From Comamonadaceae bacterium UBA2334 (GTDB lineage Bacteria > Pseudomonadota > Gammaproteobacteria > Burkholderiales > Burkholderiaceae_C): 56,382 nucleotides of DNA. Location of the stretch: positions 1 through 56,382 of the forward strand of contig DDUQ01000142.1 of assembly GCA_002344885.1 (NCBI GenBank). The letters are read 5' to 3'. Under the pieces are notes generated by a model that did not search any database, was not told the DNA's origin, and worked only from the letters and a program-made list of their open reading frames with translations. The position numbers were made by a program, and so were the translations under genes. Below, one piece after another: positions 7,900-15,938 of this stretch (position 1 is its first letter; every line of letters begins with the position of its first letter).

Positions 7900-8601
7900 A
7901 TGACCACCACACACTCCGACGCCCAGTCCGTTCCGCCCATCACAGAAGACGACATTGCCAACTACCTGGTGCAAACGCCCGATTTTTTCGAGCGCCATGC
8001 CGAGGTGCTGGCAGCCGTGCAACTGACCAGCCCGCACGGCGGCAGGGCTGTCAGCTTGCAGGAGCGCCAGGCAGAGATGTTGCGCGACAAGATCCGCAAC
8101 CTGGAACGCAAAGCCAGCGACATGATCCGCTACGGCCATGAAAACATGGGCATCGGTGACAAGCTCCAGGGTTGGACTTTCGGCCTGTTGCGCACCGTTG
8201 ACCCAGGTGACTTGCCGACCGTGATCGCTAGCGATCTGGCGTTGTGCTTCGATGTGCCTCAAACCGCGCTGCGCCTGTGGAACGTCGCAGATGACTGGGC
8301 TGCTGCGCCTTTTGCACAGGGTTGCAGCGAGGATGTCAAAGACTTTGCCACGTCGCTGGTGCAACCGTATTGCGGTGCCAACCCCGGTGTGGAAGCGGTG
8401 GGTTGGCTGGAAGCGCCTGCCGAAGCCAGGTCGCTGGCGCTGATTGCGCTGCGAGAAGAGCCAGGTGCGCCGTCGTTCGGCCTGCTGGTGCTGGCCTCGC
8501 CCGATGTGCGGCGCTTCCAGCCCGACATGGGAACCGATTTTCTGGAGCGTATCGGCGAACTCGCCAGCGCCGCCCTGACGCGCTTGCGCCCCCGCACCTG
8601 A
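7900..8601 (+). CDS. DUF484 family protein
   Basis: 233 residues from ATG 7900. It contains the DUF484 pattern: N-terminal ITEDDIANYLVQTPDFFERH, a helical linker with VSLQERQAEMLRDKIRNLE, then a GAF-like domain. The function of the family is unknown. It lies between dapF and xerC as in many proteobacteria. The predicted product is cytosolic. A 12-base direct duplication begins at its stop codon (8599-8622). Confidence 0.9.
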   Translation: MTTTHSDAQSVPPITEDDIANYLVQTPDFFERHAEVLAAVQLTSPHGGRAVSLQERQAEMLRDKIRNLERKASDMIRYGHENMGIGDKLQGWTFGLLRTVDPGDLPTVIASDLALCFDVPQTALRLWNVADDWAAAPFAQGCSEDVKDFATSLVQPYCGANPGVEAVGWLEAPAEARSLALIALREEPGAPSFGLLVLASPDVRRFQPDMGTDFLERIGELASAALTRLRPRT

Positions 8602-8636
8602 GCGCGTCACTGAGCGCGTCACACCTGGCCCCTGGC

Positions 8637-9737
8637 ATGGCACCTGAGAAGCTGTCACCCGGTGATGCCGAACTGGTGCGACAGTATTTGCAGCACGTTC
8701 GTGTCGAAAAGCGCCTGGCCGCCCGGACGCTGACGCTGTACACGCTCGATCTGGACAAGCTTGCCCAATCAGCCGTTTCGGCAGGCGTGTCGCTGACATC
8801 GGTGCAGACCCATCATGTTCGGCGGTGGGTGGCGCAGATGCACGCAGCAGGACGAAGCGGGCGGGGCATTGCGCTCATCCTGTCGGGCTGGCGGGGTTTT
8901 TATGTCTGGCTGGGCAGGCAAGGCGCGGTGCGGCACAACCCTGTTCAGGACGTGCGCGCGCCCAAAGCGCCCAAACCCTTGCCCAAGGCTCTGGGTGTCG
9001 ACGAGGCCATGCAGTTGGTCACGGCTTCACCCGCCGACCCGCTGGGTACGGTCGTCGCCAAAGGGCGGATGGCCCCGTCGGCAGGGGACGACACCTTTGA
9101 CCCCGTTCAGCTTGCGCGTGACCTGTGCATGGTTGAGCTGTTGTACGGCTGTGGTTTGCGCCTGGGCGAGTTGTTGGGCCTGGACATCCAGGGCACACCC
9201 CCAGCTGTGGGCTGGGTCGATGCCGAAGCGGGCGAGGTGCATGTGCTGGGCAAGGGGGCCAAACGGCGCACCGTGCCGGCAGGTGGACCGGCCTTGAAAG
9301 CATTGGCCGAATGGCTGGCCGTGCGTGACCAATGGCTGGTCTTGCCGCCCGTCATGGGTGCCCCAGGTGTGGGACACCCTGTACCGCCAGGCGGCACGGG
9401 ATCGGGCAAAGCTGATGCACAGGCCGACGGTCGGCGCGCCTTGTTCATCAACCGCCGGGGCACCCGTTTGTCACCGCAGCAGACGCGTCAGGCGCTGCGC
9501 AAATGGTCTCTGCAGGCGGGGTTGGCGACGCCTGTTCATCCCCACATGCTGCGCCATTCGTTTGCCAGCCACCTGCTGCAATCCAGTGGCGACCTGCGCG
9601 CCGTGCAGGAGTTGCTCGGTCATGCTCACATCACCACCACACAGGTGTATACCCGGCTGGATTTTCAGCATCTGGCCAAGGCCTACGATGCCGCGCATCC
9701 TCGTGCGGGCAGGAAAACCAGCGACGCCGACAGCTGA
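8637..9737 (+). CDS. xerC: Tyrosine recombinase XerC
   Basis: 366 residues from ATG 8637. Site-specific recombinase that resolves chromosome dimers at dif with XerD. It has an N-terminal SAM-like core-binding domain (residues ~10-100) and a catalytic domain with R175, K206, H303, R306, H329 and nucleophile Y338. It is about 65 residues longer than E. coli XerC. The extra sequence lies at ~137-160 and ~236-268, the second rich in Gly/Pro, outside the catalytic residues. The dapF-DUF484-xerC order supports XerC rather than XerD. A neighbouring dif site was not seen, nor expected. Confidence 0.93.
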   Translation: MAPEKLSPGDAELVRQYLQHVRVEKRLAARTLTLYTLDLDKLAQSAVSAGVSLTSVQTHHVRRWVAQMHAAGRSGRGIALILSGWRGFYVWLGRQGAVRHNPVQDVRAPKAPKPLPKALGVDEAMQLVTASPADPLGTVVAKGRMAPSAGDDTFDPVQLARDLCMVELLYGCGLRLGELLGLDIQGTPPAVGWVDAEAGEVHVLGKGAKRRTVPAGGPALKALAEWLAVRDQWLVLPPVMGAPGVGHPVPPGGTGSGKADAQADGRRALFINRRGTRLSPQQTRQALRKWSLQAGLATPVHPHMLRHSFASHLLQSSGDLRAVQELLGHAHITTTQVYTRLDFQHLAKAYDAAHPRAGRKTSDADS

Positions 9738-9788
9738 TGCCGGGCACGCAGCGCAGACAGACGTGCCGAGCCCGGAGGGTTGCGTCCT

Positions 9789-10223
9789 TCAGTCCTGTGT
9801 GGCGGCGCGTCGCAAGGTGTCCAGATATGCTTGCCCGTCTGGCGGGCGCCCGGATCGTTGACTCTCCGACACCATGCGCCCCAGGCAATCCATGGCCACA
9901 TGGTGTGCCTTGTGCAGCGAATCGCGCCGGGCCGCCAGCAGCTCAACGGCCTGTCGCACGCCTGCGGGTTGGTCGATGGAGCATTGTTCGCTGATGCTCA
10001 GGTGCATCGACAGGTGCAAAAACGGGTTGGTTTTGTCGGGATCCGGGTGATGCATGTTGCGCAGCGCGGCGTCCACATCGGCCAGTTCGGCGTGAAACTC
10101 CGGGTGCTGGTCTATCCATTGACCGCTCAGCACTTCGATTGCCTCCATGGGCTCGCCCGCGCGTTGCTTGCGGTAAACGTCGCAAAAAAAACGGCGAACA
10201 TCTTCCTGGCTGGGATTGAACAT
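9789..10223 (-). CDS. DUF1841 family protein
   Basis: 144 residues from ATG at 10223 (MFNPSQEDVRRFFCDVY). The pattern DxxNPFLHLSMHLSISEQ is characteristic of DUF1841, a small betaproteobacterial family of unknown function. No signal peptide or membrane segment. It converges with xerC and lies about 47 bases downstream of the TRIC-family channel gene on the same strand. Confidence 0.85.
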   Translation of the reverse strand: MFNPSQEDVRRFFCDVYRKQRAGEPMEAIEVLSGQWIDQHPEFHAELADVDAALRNMHHPDPDKTNPFLHLSMHLSISEQCSIDQPAGVRQAVELLAARRDSLHKAHHVAMDCLGRMVSESQRSGRPPDGQAYLDTLRRAATQD

Positions 10224-10270
10224 GGTGAGGCTGCTGTGAAATGGCAAGGGTGCGCAGCATACACGGGCTT

Positions 10271-10909
10271 TCAGCTTCGCCAGGGTGGAAGTGTCCAGTT
10301 GCGCCACACGGCCAATGCGCGAAGGCAGACGGTCACAGCCACACAGGCGGTCAGTGCCAGCCAACCGGGGCTGTGAACTTGCCAGAGCCCGAGGTAGACC
10401 CAGCCACCCGCAAACGCACAGACCGTGTAGGGCTGGTGGTCTTGCAGAACGGCAGGAATTTCGTTGCACACCATGTCGCGCAACACGCCACCCAACACAC
10501 CGGTGACGACGCCCATGAGCACCGCCACCAGCCCCGGCATGTCTGCTGCCAGTGCCTGGTGAACACCGCTGGCGGTAAACAGGCCCAAGCCCAGTGCATC
10601 GGGCCAAAAAATCGCTTTTTCTGTCAGATCAAAATGGTGTTGTCGCATCACCAGCATGGCCAGCACGGCCAGACCCAGCACCCCCCACAGCAACTCCACA
10701 TGGCGCACCCAGAAAAACGGGCGTTCGTCCAGCAACAGGTCGCGGACAGTGCCACCCCCAAATGCACACAGAAACGCCACCGCACACACGCCGACGGCAT
10801 CCAGTCGTTTGCGGGCAGCCGCAATCACGCCAGACAGTGCAAAGGCAGCCGTCGCCGCAGTTTCAACCAGGATGCGAAGCGCCACACCCCATTCCGTTAC
10901 AGCAGTCAT
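10271..10909 (-). CDS. TRIC/UPF0126 family inner-membrane cation channel protein (YicG/YadS type)
   Basis: 212 residues, strongly hydrophobic with about seven predicted membrane helices. It has the duplicated glycine-rich motifs of the family: FGGGTVRDLLL in the first half and GGVLRDMVCNEIP in the second. Members are trimeric intracellular cation channel homologues in bacteria; substrate and physiological role are mostly undefined. Divergent from the MaoC-like gene. Confidence 0.88.
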   Translation of the reverse strand: MTAVTEWGVALRILVETAATAAFALSGVIAAARKRLDAVGVCAVAFLCAFGGGTVRDLLLDERPFFWVRHVELLWGVLGLAVLAMLVMRQHHFDLTEKAIFWPDALGLGLFTASGVHQALAADMPGLVAVLMGVVTGVLGGVLRDMVCNEIPAVLQDHQPYTVCAFAGGWVYLGLWQVHSPGWLALTACVAVTVCLRALAVWRNWTLPPWRS

Positions 10910-10985
10910 GGCGTCAGATTGTCACCTGTCAGTGCCGGGTGTGCATCTGCCAATTGCCAGCACACGCTTGTCGGTGGAAACCTGA

Positions 10986-10998
10986 TGACACGGTGTCA
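10986..10998. promoter_or_regulatory. 13-base perfect inverted repeat, candidate operator
   Basis: TGACACGGTGTCA lies between the divergent channel gene and the MaoC-like gene, 45 bases before the latter's start. Symmetry and position suggest a binding site for a dimeric regulator. The regulator is unknown. Confidence 0.3.
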
Positions 10999-11042
10999 CG
11001 CTCACGACGCATGCGAATCGATTCTCCGGTGACGATGTGGGC

Positions 11043-11498
11043 ATGAAAGTATTCAAACACCTATCTGACCTTCAGCCTCTGGTGGGACAACATGTGGCCA
11101 CCAGCGACTGGATCACCGTCGAGCAGGGGGCCGTGGACTTGTTTGCCCAGGCAACGGGTGACCACCAGTGGATCCATGTGGACCCGGTCAAGGCTGCAGC
11201 GGGGCCGTTCGGCACTACGGTCGCCCACGGGTTCATGACCCTGTCGCTGTTGCCCCGGTTCTTCGAGTCGTCGTTTGCCATCGAGCATTCGACACTGGGT
11301 GTGAATTACGGCCTGAACAAGGTGCGTTTCCCTGCGCCTGTGCCGGTGGGCAGCCGTTTGCGTGCGCACATGCAGTTGATGGCGTTCGATTGGATTGACA
11401 ACGACGGCTGCCAGATGACCTGGGGCGTGACGGTCGAGCGGGAAGGCCACGGCAAGCCCGTCTGCGTGGCCGAGTGCCTGGTGCGGCGTTATCCCTGA
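11043..11498 (+). CDS. MaoC-like (R)-enoyl-CoA hydratase
   Basis: 151 residues from ATG 11043; an in-frame GTG lies two codons upstream. It has the hot-dog fold hydratase-2 motif FAQATGDHQWIHVDP followed by GTTVAHGFMTLSLLP, where Asp and His are the catalytic pair. It likely hydrates trans-2-enoyl-CoA to the (R)-3-hydroxy form, feeding fatty acid or polyhydroxyalkanoate metabolism; the exact substrate is unknown. Its 3' end overlaps the 3' end of convergent trmL by 10 bases. Confidence 0.87.
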   Translation: MKVFKHLSDLQPLVGQHVATSDWITVEQGAVDLFAQATGDHQWIHVDPVKAAAGPFGTTVAHGFMTLSLLPRFFESSFAIEHSTLGVNYGLNKVRFPAPVPVGSRLRAHMQLMAFDWIDNDGCQMTWGVTVEREGHGKPVCVAECLVRRYP

Positions 11499-11971
11499 AT
11501 GGGGGCGGCCCCGTCGAAACCCACCTGCCGCCAGGCTTCATAGGTGGTGATGGCGACCGCGTTGGACAGGTTCAGGCTGCGTTGACCGGCCACCATGGGC
11601 AGTCTGAGCCACTGTGAGGGTGGAAACTGCAACCGGATATCGGTCGGCAACCCCTGCGTTTCCGACCCGAACACCAGCCAGTCGCCAGCGCGAAAGGTCA
11701 CGTCGTGCGTCCGGGTCTGGCCTTTGGTGGTCATGGCAAACAACCTGTCGCGTGCCGGTTGGGCGGTGTGCAGAAACGCTTCCCAACTGCTGTGGCGCAA
11801 CACATGGGCGTATTCGTGGTAGTCCAGTCCTGCGCGGCGCATCTGTTTGTCGTCCATCGAGAAGCCGAGCGGTTCGACCAGGTGCAAGCGGCAGCCTGTG
11901 TTGGCACACAGGCGGATGACATTGCCCGTGTTGGGCGGGATTTCCGGATGGACCAGAACGATGTTGAACAT
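11489..11971 (-). CDS. trmL: tRNA (cytidine34/uridine34-2'-O)-methyltransferase TrmL
   Basis: 160 residues from ATG at 11971 (MFNIVLVHPEIPPNTGNVIR). SPOUT-superfamily enzyme methylating the wobble ribose of leucine tRNAs. The C-terminal knot motifs are LVFGSETQGLP, RLPMVAG and RSLNLSNAVAI, typical of TrmL. Its presumed substrate class, a tRNA-Leu, is also encoded in this window. Convergent with the MaoC-like gene. Confidence 0.95.
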   Translation of the reverse strand: MFNIVLVHPEIPPNTGNVIRLCANTGCRLHLVEPLGFSMDDKQMRRAGLDYHEYAHVLRHSSWEAFLHTAQPARDRLFAMTTKGQTRTHDVTFRAGDWLVFGSETQGLPTDIRLQFPPSQWLRLPMVAGQRSLNLSNAVAITTYEAWRQVGFDGAAPIQG

Positions 11972-12032
11972 GGGCAGAAACCAAAAGATGCTGGGTGGTC
12001 GAGCTGAAGTGCAGCGCACCGGGTGGCGGATT

Positions 12033-12050
12033 ATTCACGGTTATTCACGC
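12033..12050 (+). repeat. Tandem TTATTCACG repeat upstream of trmL
   Basis: TTATTCACG occurs twice, 10 bases apart, in the 167-base gap between trmL and comF. Each resembles a DnaA box with one or two deviations. No other gene or RNA is visible in this gap. Confidence 0.35.
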
Positions 12051-12138
12051 GCATTGGCGGGCGTACAGGCATTCGCCAGGCACGCGATCCACCGGGGCCC
12101 ATCCATGCGTGGCGACCTGTCCGCTTGCCAGGGGCGCG

Positions 12139-12915
12139 TCAGCTGACCTCAGGCGCGGGTGTGCGGGCAAACACGGCACCGGTCACGGAAGCTGCGCCCG
12201 CGTTCAACAGTGTGCGTGCGGCAAGGTGCATCGTTGCGCCGGTTGTCATCACGTCATCGACCAGTAATACGGATTTGCCTTGCATGGCAGGCAAGGCCGC
12301 CGGATTGACCGCAAAAGCCGCGCGCAGGTTGGCGAGGCGCTTGGAGCGGTCGAGCGTGTGTTGTTCGGCGGTGTCCATCACTTTCAGCAGCACATCGCAG
12401 CGAGCGCTGCAGGCACCAAAGGCGTGTGGCTGCGGCGCGGCGCGTTGGGCCTGTCGCCACAGCGCATGGGTCAGTTCCCACGACTGGTTGTAGCCACGCT
12501 GTGCCAGCCGTTGGCGGCTCAGCGGGATGGGCAGCCACCAGTCACATGCCAGTGCTGCATCGCGCAGGCCGGGTTGATCCCACATCATGCTGGCAAACCA
12601 GCGTGCCCAAGCAGGCTGACTGGCAAACTTGAAGCGGTGCAGCAAATCGCGCCAGGGGTAGGTGTAGTCAACGGCAGCAAAGCAGGCCCGGAAGGCGTGG
12701 TCGGCCGTGCTGCAAGCAGCACAAGCAGGTTTGTCGGGTGGCAAGGCCAGCGCGCAGGTCGGGCACCGTGTGGTGGCGGGTGCAAATGCCAGTCGGCAGT
12801 CGTGGCAGACCGGCTCACCCGATGGCGGAGAAGGCCATCGGCCACACACCGCACAGCTGGACGGGAACCAGGTGCCGATGTGTGCCAACCGACCAGGGCG
12901 CAGCAAGGCGAACAT
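12139..12915 (-). CDS. comF: ComF family phosphoribosyltransferase-like protein
   Basis: 258 residues from ATG at 12915. The N-terminus carries a zinc-finger-like set of Cys pairs (CAVC, CHDC, CPTC, CAAC). The C-terminus carries the PRPP-binding loop LLVDDVMTTGATM of type I phosphoribosyltransferases, and RGYNQSWEL in between. ComF proteins assist import of transforming DNA and rescue of forks; the enzymatic reaction is unsettled. Divergent from the BioC-like methyltransferase gene. Confidence 0.9.
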   Translation of the reverse strand: MFALLRPGRLAHIGTWFPSSCAVCGRWPSPPSGEPVCHDCRLAFAPATTRCPTCALALPPDKPACAACSTADHAFRACFAAVDYTYPWRDLLHRFKFASQPAWARWFASMMWDQPGLRDAALACDWWLPIPLSRQRLAQRGYNQSWELTHALWRQAQRAAPQPHAFGACSARCDVLLKVMDTAEQHTLDRSKRLANLRAAFAVNPAALPAMQGKSVLLVDDVMTTGATMHLAARTLLNAGAASVTGAVFARTPAPEVS

Positions 12916-12966
12916 GTGGTCACTATACTGGCGGCCCGCTTGCCAACTGCCTTGTTCCACGTGTCC

Positions 12967-13878
12967 ATGACCCTACCCGAACACCCCGTGCCATCCATGG
13001 ACAGTGCCGCCGTCCAACGTTGGGCGCGCCTGGCGGGTGGACCCAGTCCCTGGCTGCACGACGAGGTGGGCAACCGGATGGCCCAGCGGCTGTCGTGGAT
13101 CAAGGCAACACCTGCCACGTGGATGGACTGGTCGCCCGTCCGGGGCGGTGCCGCTGCACGGCACATTGCATCGGATGTGTATAAAAATTCAGATAAATTA
13201 TTGCCTCCATCGCTTTCTGATATTGAACTGAAAGCTATTAAAAAAGCGAATGAATTGGATCGGAGTATTTGGCAGCGGTTGATGCGCCAAGGCCCATCCG
13301 TTGCCAGTGCGGACACCCGTGTGGGCATGTTGTGGGCCAACATGTGCCTGCACGACACCCATATGCCGACCAGCATGATCCGCCAGTGGCACCGGCACCT
13401 GGCGGTGGATGGGTTTTTGATGTTTTCCTGCCTCGGGCCCGATACCCTCACCGAGTTGCGTGCGCTGTATGCCCGCATGGGCTGGCAGGCACCCTGCCAT
13501 GCGTACACCGACATGCACGACTGGGGCGACATGCTCGTGGCCAATGGCTTCAATGCACCTGTGATGGATGTGGAGCGGATGGTGCTCAGCTACGCCTCGG
13601 CCGAGCGGCTGTTGCAGGACTTGCGCCAGTTTGGTCGCAATTTGAGCATCGAGCGGTCACGCGTGACCCGCGGTCGGCGCTGGCGGCAGCGACTCGTGGC
13701 CGAGTTGGAGCGTGGTCTGCCACGCACACCAGACGGGCAGCTGATGCTGACTTTTGAAATCATCTACGGCCATGCCCACAAACCCCCACCCAGCGTCAAG
13801 GTGGCTGACACCAGTGCCATCAGCCTGGATGACATGAAACAGATGCTGGGCACTGCGCGACAGGTCGGCAAGCGCTGA
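12967..13878 (+). CDS. BioC-like SAM methyltransferase with degenerate SAM motif
   Basis: 303 residues from ATG 12967. The C-terminal half resembles BioC (malonyl-ACP O-methyltransferase): HRHLAVDGFLMFSCLGPDTL, then TDMHDWGDMLVANGFNAPVMD. The usual N-terminal SAM motif (hydrophobic-D/E-x-G-x-G-x-G) is replaced by WMDWSPVRGGAAARH. An AT-rich repeat copy (13191-13243) codes the next ~25 residues. It may not bind SAM normally. Biotin genes are not adjacent, so a BioC role is unproven. Confidence 0.7.
   Translation: MTLPEHPVPSMDSAAVQRWARLAGGPSPWLHDEVGNRMAQRLSWIKATPATWMDWSPVRGGAAARHIASDVYKNSDKLLPPSLSDIELKAIKKANELDRSIWQRLMRQGPSVASADTRVGMLWANMCLHDTHMPTSMIRQWHRHLAVDGFLMFSCLGPDTLTELRALYARMGWQAPCHAYTDMHDWGDMLVANGFNAPVMDVERMVLSYASAERLLQDLRQFGRNLSIERSRVTRGRRWRQRLVAELERGLPRTPDGQLMLTFEIIYGHAHKPPPSVKVADTSAISLDDMKQMLGTARQVGKR
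13191..13243 (-). repeat. Dispersed ~50-bp imperfect palindrome, copy 3 (inside the BioC-like gene)
   Basis: On the minus strand it reads AATAGCTTTCAGTTC, then AGAAAGCGATGGAGGC followed by an AT tract, matching copy 1. It codes on the plus strand for a Lys/Leu/Ser-rich stretch unlike the rest of the protein. Surrounding DNA is markedly richer in G+C. Confidence 0.6.
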
Positions 13879-13893
13879 GCAGCCACCGACGCA

Positions 13894-13915
13894 CCGCCCG
13901 CTTGTGCGCGGGCGG
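13894..13915. terminator. GC-rich hairpin between convergent genes
   Basis: CCGCCCGC pairs with GCGGGCGG around a 6-base loop, midway between the stop of the BioC-like gene and the stop of ctaAB. No T run follows, so termination is possible but not certain. Confidence 0.45.
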
Positions 13916-13922
13916 GCAGGCT

Positions 13923-15935
13923 TCAGCCGATGTAGTGGTCGATCAACAGCGCAGCGAACACACCACTGAGGTGGATGAGTGAAAAACGGAAGGTTTTGCG
14001 CGCCAGCGCATCTGAGTAGTCACGCCACAACTGCCAGGCGTACACGCAGAACCCTGCGCTTAAACTCGTGGCGACCACCAGGTAAAGCCAGCCGCTCATG
14101 CCGTACACGAACGGCAGCAGGCAAGCGGCCAGCAGCACGAAGGTGTAGAGCAGGATGTGCAAACGGGTGAATTCGCTGCCGTGGGTGACCGGCAACATGG
14201 GCAAGCCTGATTTGCGGTAGTCCTCCACCCGGTACAGAGCCAGTGCCCAGAAATGGGGGGGTGTCCAGACGAAGATGATGAGGAACAGAATGAGTGCCTG
14301 GGGTTGCACATCTGCCGTCATGGCGGCCCAGCCCAGCACCGGCGGCATGGCACCCGATGCACCGCCGATGACGATGTTCTGCGGCGTGAGCGGCTTGAGG
14401 ATGACGGTGTAGATGATGGCGTAGCCGACAAAGGTGGCAAACGTCAGCCACATGGTCAGCGGGTTCACCCAGAAGTAGAGGATGGCAGAGCCTGTCGCGC
14501 ACAACGCTGCGGAAAATGCCAATGCCTGCCCGTCGCCCAACTGCCCCTGTGCAGTGGGACGCCAGGCGGTGCGTTTCATTTTCGCGTCGATGCCTTTTTC
14601 GATCAGGCAATTGAAAGCCGCTGCCGCGCCTGCCACCAGGTAGATGCCGATGCAGGCGAGCAGTGCGCGCCAGACATGCACCACGGTGGGCGTGCCGGGC
14701 ACTGCCAGCACCATGCCGATCAGGGCGCAGAACACAATGAGCTGGATGACCCTGGGCTTGGTCAGGGCGTGGTACTGCTGCCAGACGGTCAGTGGCCCGG
14801 CCGCGTGCGCCTTGCTGCCGGCCAGTGCCCAGGTAAGGGTCAACAGCAGGCCCGCCGCACCGCCGGTGTGCAGGACAGCGGCTGCCAGCGGCCACTGCAA
14901 CACGATGTTGCTCAGGCCGGTGGCCACTTGCAGGGAGACCAGCCCGGCCAGCCATTTCGCCTGCGGTTGCAGGCCAGGTGTGCGCCACAACGCGAACGCC
15001 ACGCCGCACAACACGGGCACCACCACCGCAGCACCGATGCGGTGCACCATGTGAATGGCAGTTAGGGCGGAAAAAGCGATGGGCGTGCCGTCGGCGCGCA
15101 ATCCCAGGTGTCGCCAAATCTGGAAACCTTCTTCAAACGCCATCGGCGGCCACCAACTGCCCTGACACCGGGGAAACTCGGTACAAGCCAGCACGGCATA
15201 GTTGGTGCTCACCCAGCCACCTAGCGCAATCTGGAGCAACAGCAGCCACCCCGCTGCCCACGTCCACCAGCGCAGGGTGGGTGACATGGTGGGCCAATCG
15301 GCGACCAGTCCGCGTGGTGACAGGCGCAGGGTTTGGACAGCCAGCAGGACCAACAGAACCAGCCCACCCATCAAGTGCAGGGTGACGATGGCCGGGTACA
15401 GTTTGAGTGTGACGGTCAGCGCACCGAAAGCACCTTGCAGGCACACCCATAGCAGTGTGAAGGTTGCCAGGCGGTGACCGCTTTGTGGGTTGTTTGCCGA
15501 GCCAGGGTCGCGGCGGTGGTGGCGGTGGTCAAGCCAGGCCAATGCAGCCAGCACCACAATCAGGCCACCCACGCCCGTTGCCAGGTAGCGGTGCACCATC
15601 TCGATCCACGCCTTGGTGAAGGTGACAGGCCCGGTGGGCAAGGCGGCTTGAGCATCCGAGATGTGGCGGGCGGCCCCCAATGGGGTGGCGCTGCCGTAGC
15701 AACCCGGCCAGTCGGGGCAGCCCAGTCCGGCATCGGCCAGGCGCGTGAAGGCACCGAACAGCACCAGGTCAAACGTCAGGAACAGGGTCAGCGCGGCCAG
15801 GGCGTGGCGTTTGCTCACACGGTCACGGCCACGATTTCGCCACCAGACCCAAGCCAGCGGGGCACCGGCAATGCTCGCGCCCATCAGAAGCAGGGTGATG
15901 GCGGGGCTGAGGTTGTAGAGCGGGAGAGCGTCCAT
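13923..15935 (-). CDS. ctaAB: Fused heme A synthase (CtaA/COX15) - heme O synthase (CtaB/COX10)
   Basis: A single 670-residue frame with no internal stop. Residues ~1-375 are CtaA: eight helices with heme ligands H115 (MVHRY), H187, H295/H298 (IHMVHR) and H356, plus Cys pairs C73/C79 and C251/C257. Residues ~383-670 are CtaB: LTKPRVIQLIVFCALIG, a UbiA-type aspartate-rich motif NCLIEKGIDAKMKRT (first Asp is Glu) and YRVEDYRKSGLPMLPV. The joint is a short linker around GSKAHAAGPLTVWQQY with no ATG for a separate ctaB. The two enzymes catalyse consecutive steps, heme B to O to A, so fusion could channel heme O. It starts 3 bases after the Sco-like gene. Last gene of the minus-strand oxidase assembly run. 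Confidence 0.95.
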   Translation of the reverse strand: MDALPLYNLSPAITLLLMGASIAGAPLAWVWWRNRGRDRVSKRHALAALTLFLTFDLVLFGAFTRLADAGLGCPDWPGCYGSATPLGAARHISDAQAALPTGPVTFTKAWIEMVHRYLATGVGGLIVVLAALAWLDHRHHRRDPGSANNPQSGHRLATFTLLWVCLQGAFGALTVTLKLYPAIVTLHLMGGLVLLVLLAVQTLRLSPRGLVADWPTMSPTLRWWTWAAGWLLLLQIALGGWVSTNYAVLACTEFPRCQGSWWPPMAFEEGFQIWRHLGLRADGTPIAFSALTAIHMVHRIGAAVVVPVLCGVAFALWRTPGLQPQAKWLAGLVSLQVATGLSNIVLQWPLAAAVLHTGGAAGLLLTLTWALAGSKAHAAGPLTVWQQYHALTKPRVIQLIVFCALIGMVLAVPGTPTVVHVWRALLACIGIYLVAGAAAAFNCLIEKGIDAKMKRTAWRPTAQGQLGDGQALAFSAALCATGSAILYFWVNPLTMWLTFATFVGYAIIYTVILKPLTPQNIVIGGASGAMPPVLGWAAMTADVQPQALILFLIIFVWTPPHFWALALYRVEDYRKSGLPMLPVTHGSEFTRLHILLYTFVLLAACLLPFVYGMSGWLYLVVATSLSAGFCVYAWQLWRDYSDALARKTFRFSLIHLSGVFAALLIDHYIG

Positions 15936-15938
15936 GCG

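Noticed and set aside
12033..12050. Part of a replication origin
   Set aside because: Only two imperfect boxes, no dnaA, dnaN or AT-rich unwinding region.
13923..15935. Two separate genes ctaA and ctaB with an overlooked internal start
   Set aside because: The joint lacks ATG or GTG with a ribosome site, and there is no stop in the frame at this location.
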